Part shown: piece after piece, positions 1 through 6,891 of the stretch | How positions within the stretch are numbered: the stretch's first letter is position 1 | Layout of the letters: every line of letters starts with the position of its first letter | Assembly: GCA_002030015.1 (NCBI GenBank) | Contig: LQBH01000018.1 | Coordinates: forward strand, 1-32,168 | Length of the DNA: 32,168 bases | Reading direction: 5' to 3' | Source of the DNA: a delta proteobacterium MLS_D | Lineage (GTDB): Bacteria > Desulfobacterota > Syntrophia > Syntrophales > UBA2210 | Translations under genes and position numbers: made by a program | Notes under the pieces: generated by a model | What the model was told of the DNA's origin: nothing | Databases searched by the model: none | Seen by the model: only the letters and a program-made list of their open reading frames with translations

Positions 1-2339
1 TCTATGGCCGAATTACCGCCGCCGATGACGGCAACACGGCTGCCGAGGGGTTTCCGCCTCGATATCCACGCGTCTTCGTCAAGGTTGAAGTCCCGCAGGA
101 ATTCAACGCTGCCGTACACACCCTCGCTGTCTTCACCGTCCACTCCCAGCGGCTGGCTCTTGTGGGCTCCCGGCGCGAGAAAAATATAATCGAAGGATGC
201 GTCGAGTTCGTTGAAGGAAATGTCGCGGCCGATTCGAGTGTTGCAGACGATGTCAACACCCAGCGCCCGTATGTCGTCGATTTCATGGGCCATGACGTCG
301 CGCGGGAGACGATATGGCGGGATACCGTAGCGCATCATGCCTCCCGGTTCGGGAAGTTCTTCGTAGACGGTTACTTTGTAGCCCCTGGCGGCGAGATCAC
401 CCGCCGCCGTGAGTCCCGACGGGCCAGCGCCGACAACGGCGATCTTTTCTTTTCGCGTGACGGGAACCGCCTTGACAGGCGGCCTGTTGCCGTTATCCGT
501 TATGAAACGCTTGACGAACTTGATGGCCAGGGCCTCATCAGCCGTCGCGCGGCGGCATTTGAACTGGCATTGGTGATCGCAGACACGGCCACAGACGGCG
601 GGGAAGGGATTCGTGCGGAGCAGTATCTTGTACGCGTCGTCAAATCGGCCGGCCCTGACGAGTGCGAGGTATGAGGGCACGTCCATTCCCACGGGACAGG
701 CGTTCTGGCAGGGGGACTTGAAGAGCGCCGTACAAACTCCCGCCGGGCAGTGTTTGTCGCGAATATGGGCCTCATACTCATCCCTGAAATAACGGATCGT
801 GCTGAGTACCGGGTTGGGAGCCGTCTGGCCCAGTCCGCACAGTGCCGTGTCCTTGATGATGACAGCCATCTCTTCGAGCAGTTCGATATCTCCCTCGCGG
901 CCGCGGCCTTCGCAGATGTCGGTCAGGATTTCCAGCATTCGCTTTGTGCCTTCCCGGCAGGGAACACATTTTCCGCAGGATTCATCCTGGCAGAAGTCCA
1001 TGAAGAAACGGGCCATGTCCACGGGACACATGTCCTCGTTCATGACGATCATGCCGCCTGATCCCATGATGGCGCCCAGCTCGGCCACCGTTTCGAAATC
1101 AACAGGTGCGTTGAGATGCTGAACGGGGATCATGCCGCCCGAAGGCCCGCCCAGCTGGGCGGCCTTGAATTTCTTGCCCCCGGGGATGCCGCCGCCGATG
1201 TCAAAAACGATGGTGCCCAGGGGCGTTCCCATGGGAACTTCAACAAGGCCCACGTTATTCACGTCGCCGGTGAGGGCGAAAACCTTGGTTCCCTTGCTTT
1301 TTTCAGTTCCGACCGACGAGAACCAGGCGCTTCCCTTGTCGATCACCTGCCCCACGTTGGCGAACGTTTCCACGTTGTTGAGGATGCTCGGTTTCTGCCA
1401 GAGACCGGCGACAGCGGGGAAGGGCGGCCGGGGGCGGGGCATGCCGCGCTTGCCTTCGATTGAGGTCATGAGGGCGGTTTCCTCGCCGCAGACGAAGGCG
1501 CCGGCTCCCTGGTAGATTTCGATATCAAAATTGAATCCCGTGTCAAGGATGTTGTCTCCGAGCAGGCCGTAGTCCTTGGCCTGTTCGATGGCGATGGTGA
1601 GCCGCCTTATTGCAAGGGGATACTCGGCCCGGCAGTAGATGTATCCCTTGTTTGATCCGATGGCCCTGGCGGCGATGACCATGCCTTCGAGCACGGCGTG
1701 GGGATCCGCTTCAAGGACGCTCCGGTCCATGAAGGCGCCCGGGTCGCCCTCGTCGGCGTTGCACAGCACGTACTTGATATCGCCTTTCGACTGCGCGGCG
1801 AACCGCCATTTGAGTCCCGTCGGGAATCCGGCGCCGCCCCGGCCGCGCAACCCGGAATCAAGCACTTCCTGGACGATCTGTTCAGGCGTCATCTCCGTGA
1901 GGGCCTTCGCCGCGCCGGCGTAACCGTCACGGGCGATGTATTCGTCGATAAGCTCGGGGTCGATCAAGCCTTTGTTTCTCAATACCCTGAGTTCCTGGTG
2001 GGCGAAGAAGGGGATTTCCTTTATTTCGGGAATCGGGGTTTCCGTAGTCGCTTCCTTGTAAAAGAGCCGTTCAAGCGGTCGTCCCTTGAGAAAATGTTCT
2101 TCAACGAGTTCGGGGATGTCTTCTTTCTTGACTTCCACGTACATGATTCCCTCGGGATAGACCACCATGACGGGGCCCATGGCGCAGAAGCCGTTGCATC
2201 CCGTTTCCACGATGCGAATTTCATCTGCAAGATTCTGTTTCGCCAGCTCGGCCGCCAGGGCCTGCTTGACATCCGCGCCGCCCGAAGCGCGGCAGGCGGT
2301 ACCTCCACACACCAGTATATGAGACCGAAAAACCTTCAT
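1..2339 (-). CDS. nuoF: NuoF/HndC-like flavoprotein fused to GltD-like FAD oxidoreductase domain (partial, C-terminus cut by window edge)
   Basis: An open frame of 779 codons runs from an ATG at 2339 to the left edge without a stop. Domains in order: an N-terminal thioredoxin-like 2Fe-2S module (Cys11, Cys16, Cys48, Cys52); a 51-kDa FMN/NADH domain with GLRGRGGAGFPTG and a later GEETAL motif; an SLBB-like stretch; the 4Fe-4S motif ESCGKCVPCREG near residue 451; a Cys-rich dicluster module beginning CQNACPVGMD near residue 541; and a GltD-like FAD domain starting VVGAGPSGLTAAG near residue 635. A second nucleotide-binding GGGNSAI lies at the very edge. AGGAGG sits 11 nt before the ATG. The protein should take electrons from or to NAD(P)H through FMN and pass them along Fe-S clusters in a cytoplasmic complex. 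It is the last visible gene of the minus operon after nuoE- and hndB-like genes. The GltD-like extension is not part of plain NuoF. The family call is firm; the electron partner is not visible. Confidence 0.93.
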   Translation of the reverse strand, partial: MKVFRSHILVCGGTACRASGGADVKQALAAELAKQNLADEIRIVETGCNGFCAMGPVMVVYPEGIMYVEVKKEDIPELVEEHFLKGRPLERLFYKEATTETPIPEIKEIPFFAHQELRVLRNKGLIDPELIDEYIARDGYAGAAKALTEMTPEQIVQEVLDSGLRGRGGAGFPTGLKWRFAAQSKGDIKYVLCNADEGDPGAFMDRSVLEADPHAVLEGMVIAARAIGSNKGYIYCRAEYPLAIRRLTIAIEQAKDYGLLGDNILDTGFNFDIEIYQGAGAFVCGEETALMTSIEGKRGMPRPRPPFPAVAGLWQKPSILNNVETFANVGQVIDKGSAWFSSVGTEKSKGTKVFALTGDVNNVGLVEVPMGTPLGTIVFDIGGGIPGGKKFKAAQLGGPSGGMIPVQHLNAPVDFETVAELGAIMGSGGMIVMNEDMCPVDMARFFMDFCQDESCGKCVPCREGTKRMLEILTDICEGRGREGDIELLEEMAVIIKDTALCGLGQTAPNPVLSTIRYFRDEYEAHIRDKHCPAGVCTALFKSPCQNACPVGMDVPSYLALVRAGRFDDAYKILLRTNPFPAVCGRVCDHQCQFKCRRATADEALAIKFVKRFITDNGNRPPVKAVPVTRKEKIAVVGAGPSGLTAAGDLAARGYKVTVYEELPEPGGMMRYGIPPYRLPRDVMAHEIDDIRALGVDIVCNTRIGRDISFNELDASFDYIFLAPGAHKSQPLGVDGEDSEGVYGSVEFLRDFNLDEDAWISRRKPLGSRVAVIGGGNSAI

Positions 2340-2388
2340 CGGTTATAAACCTCCTCCTGTATATGATTGTCGTGCACTTCCGTCGGCA

Positions 2389-2769
2389 TCAGGATTGCTC
2401 CTTGCCTCGCGCCAGCACGAAGGGTGTCTGGATTTCACCTTCAAGAATGTGCCGCCTGAATATCTGGCGCATTTTGTTTTCGTTCACGTATTCGTACACG
2501 ATGGGTTCCTCGCCGACTATTTCTACGGTGATTTCCGGTTCCCTGCTGCAAAGCCCCATGCAACCCGAGGTCGTCACGACGACATCGGAGACCTGCGCCT
2601 CCTCGATTTCCTTCATGAGCGTCGTCATCACTTCCCTCGCGCCGGCCGCTATTCCGCAGGTTCCCATGTGAACCGTCACGCGGACTCTCCGGTCTCCATG
2701 CCTGAGGGCGTTTTCAGCCTGGACACGCTCCTTGATTTTTTTCAGATCCTCTATTTTTATTTTTGCCAT
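2389..2769 (-). CDS. hndB: HndB-like thioredoxin-fold (2Fe-2S) protein
   Basis: A 126-residue protein with the HndB-type pattern: HMGTCGIAAGA in the first half and SGCMGLCSREPE in the second, followed by a strand-rich tail containing GEEPIVYEYV. Only three cysteines are in the motifs (38, 70 and 74 from the chosen start), where NuoE-type modules have four. The start chosen is the ATG at 2769, which has GAGGGG 7 nt upstream. A TTG five codons earlier would overlap the nuoE-like stop and lies within that ribosome site. The gene sits between the NuoE-like and NuoF-like genes, the order of hndA-hndB-hndC in NADP-reducing FeFe hydrogenase operons. It is likely a small electron-transfer or structural subunit of the same complex. 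The role is inferred from order and family. Confidence 0.88.
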   Translation of the reverse strand: MAKIKIEDLKKIKERVQAENALRHGDRRVRVTVHMGTCGIAAGAREVMTTLMKEIEEAQVSDVVVTTSGCMGLCSREPEITVEIVGEEPIVYEYVNENKMRQIFRRHILEGEIQTPFVLARGKEQS

Positions 2770-2780
2770 GGTTTTTCCCC

Positions 2781-3275
2781 TCAACGATATTGATCAAGGA
2801 TGGATTTGATCTTGTCGGGTTTTACGCGTCCGTGTACATCGTCGTCGACCACCATCACCGGGCCGAGACCACAGGCGCCCAGGCACCTCACCGTTTCAAA
2901 GGTGAAACGACGGTCCCGGGTGGTTTCTCCCTCTTCTATGCTGAACATGTGTTTGATGCTGTCGCTGATCTTTTTGCCTCCCCGGACATAGCAGGCCGTC
3001 CCGAGGCAGACCCGTATAGTATGTTTGCCCCGGGGCTGCATGGTGAAAAGTGAATAAAAGGTAACAACGCCGTAGACCTGGCTCAACGGAATGTTGAGGC
3101 CGTCTCCGACGTGTTTCTGAACGGGCGCCGGCAGGAATCCCAGCAGTTCCTGGGCCTTTTCAAGAACCGGTATCAAGGCTCCCGGTCGTCCTTTGTATAA
3201 TGCAATGGTGTCATCCAGTTGCCGGATCTGCTCCTCCGTAAATTCTTCCAGGAGCTCGTCGTAGTTTGATTTCAT
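2781..3275 (-). CDS. nuoE: NuoE/HndA-like 2Fe-2S subunit
   Basis: A 164-residue protein of usual length for the 24-kDa subunit family. An N-terminal helical part (YKGRPGALIPVLEKAQELLG, residues 28-47) leads to the classic YGVVTFYSLF segment and a thioredoxin-like domain with four cluster ligands at Cys90, Cys95, Cys131 and Cys135 (CLGTAC and CLGAC). These bind a 2Fe-2S cluster in NADH dehydrogenases and in NAD(P)-linked hydrogenases and formate dehydrogenases. The start ATG at 3275 is preceded by GGAGGAA-type purines. The stop lies 11 nt before the hndB-like ATG, so the two are probably co-translated. It should act with the NuoF-like subunit in the cytoplasm. Nothing is missing from the family motifs. 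Confidence 0.92.
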   Translation of the reverse strand: MKSNYDELLEEFTEEQIRQLDDTIALYKGRPGALIPVLEKAQELLGFLPAPVQKHVGDGLNIPLSQVYGVVTFYSLFTMQPRGKHTIRVCLGTACYVRGGKKISDSIKHMFSIEEGETTRDRRFTFETVRCLGACGLGPVMVVDDDVHGRVKPDKIKSILDQYR

Positions 3276-3324
3276 ACATGTTCCTCCCTCATATGAATCA
3301 TCATTGGGCGGCTTGCCCGATATG

Positions 3325-3891
3325 TTAACATTCAGTTCCGGTCCGGGACCGCTTTTTCATTTCCGCCAGTGCTTCGGCGATGTCGTTCCTGATAAAGGCT
3401 ATAACTGAGGCGCTGTTGAGCGGTACGTCGTCGAGTACCAGCCGAAGCTCCCTCGTGTCGAGGCGATAGTTTTCGTCGTCGATGCGGTGCGTGTACACGA
3501 AATCCACTTCCGGATTCCCCGCGATAGCCGTCGCCAGGGTCTCGTCCATTTTCCCCAGCGGCTGGCGGTCGATGTGATGTAACCGAAATTCAACTGTAAC
3601 CCGTGTGCCGCCGCCGGGGCTCGACTGTACCGCGCAGGATCCTTCCGCCGCCCGTGCCGCCTGGGCCAGCAGGGGAATGCCGAGTCCTACCCTGCGGACC
3701 GTTCTCGTTGTGTAAAAAGGATCCATGATCCGCCCGAGTGTTTCTTCATCCATGCCTGAACCGTCGTCTCTTATCTCGATCATGAGCTTATCCCGATCGG
3801 TCGCTTCGATGATAGTGATCTCAATGAGCCGCGCGCCCGCCCGTGTTGAATTTTCGATAACATCGAGAATGTGCAGTGAGAGCTCGTTCAT
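3325..3891 (-). CDS. GHKL/histidine-kinase-like ATPase domain protein
   Basis: A 188-residue protein with an N-terminal HATPase_c fold: N-box HILDVIEN (7-14), G1 box DDGSGM (42-47), DPFYTTR (57-63) and G2 box RRVGLGIPLL (66-75). No dimerisation/phosphoacceptor histidine domain, receiver or membrane segment precedes it, so it is not a complete sensor kinase. Some 80 residues after the ATPase fold carry no motif I recognise. It starts 6 nt after the PHP gene stop and ends about 50 nt before the nuoE-like gene. Free-standing ATPases of this type can be anti-sigma-type kinases or ATP-dependent switch proteins. The location suggests control of, or energy sensing for, the redox complex, which is inference. 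Confidence 0.85.
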   Translation of the reverse strand: MNELSLHILDVIENSTRAGARLIEITIIEATDRDKLMIEIRDDGSGMDEETLGRIMDPFYTTRTVRRVGLGIPLLAQAARAAEGSCAVQSSPGGGTRVTVEFRLHHIDRQPLGKMDETLATAIAGNPEVDFVYTHRIDDENYRLDTRELRLVLDDVPLNSASVIAFIRNDIAEALAEMKKRSRTGTEC

Positions 3892-3897
3892 TATCCT

Positions 3898-4638
3898 CTA
3901 GTCAAGTATCCGCCTGCCTCCACGTCCCGCAAAAGCCATCAGGCATTCGGCAAGGGTCGGTTCTTCGAGCATCATGATTGTTGATCCACGCCCGATATCC
4001 TCGATGCGGTGCGCGTCCGATGAAGAAATGAGGGCGTAGCCTTCCAGCTCGGGAAACATGTGCCGGACGGCCGCGACACCAGCTCTGCGTGACACCTCGA
4101 GCGCGTCGAACCGGACCGTTGCGGGAATAAAGCCAAGCTGTCCGATGATGCCGAAGCTTTCCCGATCGATATGAGCGGCGATCGCGGCTCCGCCGAGACC
4201 GTGCACGGTTTCGACGATTTCTTCGATTGAAAGGGTTGTCGAACCGATGAGCAGCCGTTTGCTGAGAAATTCCACCTCATCCCGCTCATTCACCACTGCC
4301 TGGCAGCCGAAAGCGTCTTCGTCGTTTACGCCGGGCAGAGACCGGTACACGATTTCCTGCAACGCGGCAAGGGGCTCGGGTTTTTCAAAGAGCGAAAGAA
4401 TATGAACTTCTTCGCGGCTCGTTATTTCCATGCCCGGAAACACCGTGAGCCGGCTGCCGCGGGCGGCCTTAATCACGTACTCCGTGTTTTCAGAGGCGTT
4501 ATGGTCACTTATGGCGATAATGTCAAGCCCCGCCTCCAGCGCGCGGGCGACGATGGCCCGCGGGTACATGTCCAGTTCGGCGCAGGGCGACAGGCATGAG
4601 TGAATGTGAAGGTCGCACCTGAGTTGCCGCAGTGACAT
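3898..4638 (-). CDS. PHP-domain metal-dependent phosphoesterase
   Basis: A 246-residue protein spanning one PHP domain. Metal-binding motifs are all present: DLHIHS (Asp9, His11, His13), SDHN (Asp45, His46), PGMEITS with Glu71, EVHIL with His79, AAHIDR (His156, Asp158) and SSDAH (Asp208, His210). PHP proteins hydrolyse phosphoesters such as nucleotides, pAp or histidinol phosphate; the substrate cannot be read from sequence. There is no polymerase or nuclease partner domain. The gene follows the second DRTGG gene after a 61-nt gap and is nearly joined to the downstream ATPase gene. Given those neighbours, it may act on a nucleotide or phosphoprotein signal, which is inference. The start ATG has a purine stretch (GAAAGAG) about 9 nt upstream. 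Confidence 0.87.
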   Translation of the reverse strand: MSLRQLRCDLHIHSCLSPCAELDMYPRAIVARALEAGLDIIAISDHNASENTEYVIKAARGSRLTVFPGMEITSREEVHILSLFEKPEPLAALQEIVYRSLPGVNDEDAFGCQAVVNERDEVEFLSKRLLIGSTTLSIEEIVETVHGLGGAAIAAHIDRESFGIIGQLGFIPATVRFDALEVSRRAGVAAVRHMFPELEGYALISSSDAHRIEDIGRGSTIMMLEEPTLAECLMAFAGRGGRRILD

Positions 4639-4699
4639 GACTCATGACTCTTTCTCGGTTCCTTCGCTTCGTCATAATATTCGCCGTGCGAAGCGGATG

Positions 4700-5065
4700 T
4701 TACGACTCTGTGTCGGTGCGAAAGGGACGGTCGTTTGAAAGCAGGGCGTATGCCCGTCCGGCGATTTCAAATCCCGGCCTGTCCGTCGCCAGAATGGGTA
4801 TACCCTCGCGCGTCGCCTTTTCGATAGTATCGTCATCCGGCTTCTTCCCGAGAGCGAGAATAATGGCGGCGTGTTCGCGCAGGGAGGCTACGGCGACGAT
4901 ATTTTGATGCGACTGCCTGGTTATCCAGATAGTTCCCTTGCTGCTGTTGGCCATGACGTCGCTCAGCAGGTCGCCCACGTAACCGTCGCTCACGTCACTC
5001 TCCAGCTTGTCTTCGCAGCAGAGAATTTTGAGATCAAGCCGCTCAACCAGGTACTGAAGCTTCAT
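4700..5065 (-). CDS. DRTGG-domain protein (second copy)
   Basis: A 121-residue stand-alone DRTGG-type protein. It opens MKLQYLVERLDLKILCCEDK and contains the family pattern of a G-D-L-L-S-D-V-M segment (GYVGDLLSDVMANS), an ITRQSHQN strand-turn, a buried AAIILALGKKPDDDT stretch and IPILATDRPGFEIAGRAYAL near the end. DRTGG domains occur in phosphotransacetylase-type and CBS-linked proteins and are thought to be regulatory ligand or protein-binding modules. The ATG overlaps the stop of the upstream ATPase gene by 4 nt (ATGA), a sign of translational coupling. It is a diverged paralogue of the DRTGG gene at 5490-5870. The ligand is unknown. Confidence 0.83.
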   Translation of the reverse strand: MKLQYLVERLDLKILCCEDKLESDVSDGYVGDLLSDVMANSSKGTIWITRQSHQNIVAVASLREHAAIILALGKKPDDDTIEKATREGIPILATDRPGFEIAGRAYALLSNDRPFRTDTES

Positions 5066-5493
5066 CGCCCGTTCCTTTTTATTATTATCTTGAGACGCGT
5101 TCCCACGTTCGGAGTCGAGGATATCTCGAACAGGTCGGAGCAGCTTTTAATGTTGTAGAGACCCATGCCCGCTCCGAATCCCATCTGTCTGATATACTCG
5201 GTCGCCGTGGAGTATCCCGGCTGCATGGCGAGGTCGATATCCTCGATGCCCGGCCCTTCGTCTTTGACGTCGATATTGATCGTATCATCGTCCACATAAA
5301 GGGTGATGTTGCCGCTTCTCGCATATGATATTATATTCAGTTCCGACTCGTACACCACGATAGCCGTTTTTCTCAAAACATCCTCATCTATGCGAAGATC
5401 TTTCAATATCTTCTTGATTTCGATCGAAGCCGTCCCGGCGTTGTCGAAATTGTCGCCTTCCACGGAGAAAGTTTTCTCATAGGCACGGTTCAT
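5062..5493 (-). CDS. Anti-sigma-factor-type (RsbW/SpoIIAB-like) ATPase domain protein
   Basis: A 143-residue GHKL ATPase with the layout of serine/threonine-kinase anti-sigma factors: N-box around Glu49 to Asn53 (VYESELNII), G1 box DEGPGI (78-83) and glycine-rich lid GFGAGMGL (105-112), ending in a short strand with NVGTRLKIII. It has no other domain. It overlaps the genes on both sides by 4 nt, so DRTGG-ATPase-DRTGG is one translational unit. Family members phosphorylate an antagonist or sequester a sigma factor; neither partner is visible here. The alternative is an ATP-sensing subunit of the neighbouring redox complex. Confidence 0.86.
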   Translation of the reverse strand: MNRAYEKTFSVEGDNFDNAGTASIEIKKILKDLRIDEDVLRKTAIVVYESELNIISYARSGNITLYVDDDTINIDVKDEGPGIEDIDLAMQPGYSTATEYIRQMGFGAGMGLYNIKSCSDLFEISSTPNVGTRLKIIIKRNGR

Positions 5494-5870
5494 GATTCCC
5501 CGTCACGGGTTCCCCCGATCTTTTCAACGCACCCCACGATACCGTTCGCGTAAAGCCGCCCTGATGTTTCAAAGAGAATGTAACGGGTCGAAAGAACAGG
5601 AATATCAAGCTCTCGGGCCAGCTGAAGTGTTTCGCCGGAGGGTATTTTGCCGCGAACGATGATCAGGGCGGCGGCGTCGAGGATGCTTGCCGTCCGCACC
5701 ACCTGGGGGGTCGTCAGTCCCGTCAGTATCAGGCTGCCGGATTTTGCAAAGGCAAGAACGTCACTCATCAGGTCGGCGCTGAATGCCGTTTTTACCTCGA
5801 GCTCCCGGTGCCGGTCTTCGCCGATCAACAGCTTCGCATCAAGGATTTCAACGACGTCGTGAAGCTTCAA
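5490..5870 (-). CDS. DRTGG-domain protein (first copy, probable TTG start)
   Basis: The open frame extends to 6032, but the best start is a TTG at 5870 with AAAGGAG 6 nt upstream. That gives a 126-residue protein opening MKLHDVVEILDAKLL, matching the 121-residue paralogue at 4700-5065 in length and N-terminus. The sequence has FSADLMSDVLAF, ILTGLTTPQ and AAALIIVRGKIPSGE, then IPVLSTRYILFETSGRLYANG, the same order of elements as the paralogue. It is the first gene of the minus operon, and its stop overlaps the following ATPase start (ATGA). It probably provides a regulatory binding module for the oxidoreductase operon. The in-frame 54 codons upstream show no family similarity and are treated as leader. 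Confidence 0.82.
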   Translation of the reverse strand: MKLHDVVEILDAKLLIGEDRHRELEVKTAFSADLMSDVLAFAKSGSLILTGLTTPQVVRTASILDAAALIIVRGKIPSGETLQLARELDIPVLSTRYILFETSGRLYANGIVGCVEKIGGTRDGES

Positions 5871-6102
5871 AAGAAACTCCTTTCCTGCGAGCGGGCCCTC
5901 GTGAGTCCGAAGCGCCATGAACCGAAAGCTTTCACGCGAAGGGCGCCGTCCTTCCGTTCCGGCTGGGGAAACGCCATAAATTACGACGCCGAAAAACGGC
6001 TTTCTGCTATCACAGGGGACGGGGGATGTCAATTCTTTTGTGATGACGACTTCCGCCGAAAGTCCAGTGATACATTAATCTTAGGGTATATGATTTTTTT
6101 GC

Positions 6103-6131
6103 TTGACATTCATTTCCTTCTTGCCTACAAC
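6103..6131 (+). promoter_or_regulatory. Candidate sigma-70-type promoter of the tetR-acyl-CoA dehydrogenase operon
   Basis: A perfect TTGACA at 6103-6108 is followed after 17 nt by TACAAC at 6126-6131, four of six matches to the -10 consensus. The predicted transcript would start near 6138, giving a leader of about 90 nt before the tetR ATG at 6229. The assignment rests on sequence match and spacing only. Confidence 0.55.
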
Positions 6132-6134
6132 TGG

Positions 6135-6158
6135 TCTGACTCGGGGTCAGATTCTGAC
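6135..6158. promoter_or_regulatory. Triple half-site inverted repeat overlapping the transcription start, candidate TetR operator
   Basis: TCTGAC (6135-6140), GTCAGA (6146-6151) and TCTGAC (6153-6158) form two overlapping perfect inverted repeats, with 5-nt and 1-nt spacers. They lie just after the candidate -10 box, where a repressor would block transcription. The next gene encodes a TetR-family protein, so autoregulation is a natural inference. The core GGGGTCAGA also resembles short dispersed repeats found near transposase genes in related genomes, so a degenerate repeat element is an alternative. Confidence 0.45.
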
Positions 6159-6228
6159 TTTAATTCACTTCATTTGTTTCTCCGGCGTTTTTCTTTGTTC
6201 GCGCCGGTACAACCTTTCTGGGAAAACC

Positions 6229-6891
6229 ATGGCAGGTCCTGAAAAGCGACGCAAGCGGGAGCGGGAACAGCGAAAGAAGGCCATTCTCAAGTCAGCCAGG
6301 AAGCTTTTCGCGGAACGCGGCTTCAAGCCAGTCACCGTGGCAAGTATCGCGAAGAAAGCTGAGTTGAGCAAGGGAGCGATCTATCTCTATTTCAACAGCA
6401 AGGAAGAAATCTATACCCAGATTCTTCTTTCCGACGTCGAGGCTTTTCATAAGACGATGTCGCAGATATTCAGCCGGGGGGAAACAGCGTCCCAGATATT
6501 GTACGAGTTTTCCGACGCCTATATCGATATCTTTCTCAATGCCCGGGAACAGTTCAGGACTCTGATGAACTTCATGCTCAGCGCTGAACACCTCAATCTT
6601 TCAAACGGTATTCGCAGGCAGATCATCAGGGAGATGAACAAAACCATTTCGCTTATCGAAAAAATCCTCCAGTACGGCGTTGATTCAGGTGAACTGAATC
6701 TCAAAAAGCAGGACATGCGGAAAATGCGCAACGCTCTGTGGGGACTCATGAACGGCGTGATCTCGCTTCATCTCTTCGTGGGCGCCGAATCTCTGCGGGA
6801 AGACCGGATTCGATCCAATGTCCGCGAAGGCTTGAAGACTATCATAGCGGGAATGACGAAAACGAGTAAAAAGAAGGAGGCGCATGTATGA
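6229..6891 (+). CDS. TetR/AcrR-family transcriptional regulator
   Basis: A 220-residue protein from the ATG at 6229 (MAGPEKRRKRE). The longer frame back to 6103 begins inside the promoter and is rejected. The N-terminal HTH covers about residues 18-62, with the typical AILKSARKLFAERGF, VASIAKKAELSKGAIYLYF and KEEIY elements. The all-helical C-terminal ligand domain follows (FSDAYIDIFLNAREQF and IIREMNKTISLIEKIL). The stop overlaps the downstream acyl-CoA dehydrogenase ATG by 4 nt, so the regulator heads its own target operon. By analogy with FadR-type TetR proteins, it probably responds to an acyl-CoA and represses its own promoter; both points are inference. Confidence 0.92.
   Translation: MAGPEKRRKREREQRKKAILKSARKLFAERGFKPVTVASIAKKAELSKGAIYLYFNSKEEIYTQILLSDVEAFHKTMSQIFSRGETASQILYEFSDAYIDIFLNAREQFRTLMNFMLSAEHLNLSNGIRRQIIREMNKTISLIEKILQYGVDSGELNLKKQDMRKMRNALWGLMNGVISLHLFVGAESLREDRIRSNVREGLKTIIAGMTKTSKKKEAHV

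Larger units (their letters stand above)
5871..6228. other. Divergent intergenic region between the redox operon and the tetR operon
   Basis: This 358-nt stretch separates two divergent operons and must hold both promoters. A plus-strand promoter and an inverted-repeat cluster are listed separately. For the minus strand I find A/T-rich sequence around 6070-6105 but no convincing -35/-10 pair. The minus frame stays open from 5871 to 6032, but it has no ribosome site at its upstream ATGs and no family similarity. Confidence 0.6.

Noticed and set aside
5871-6032. N-terminal extension of the first DRTGG protein
   Set aside because: No ribosome site before its upstream starts and no similarity to the paralogue; the TTG at 5870 is better supported.
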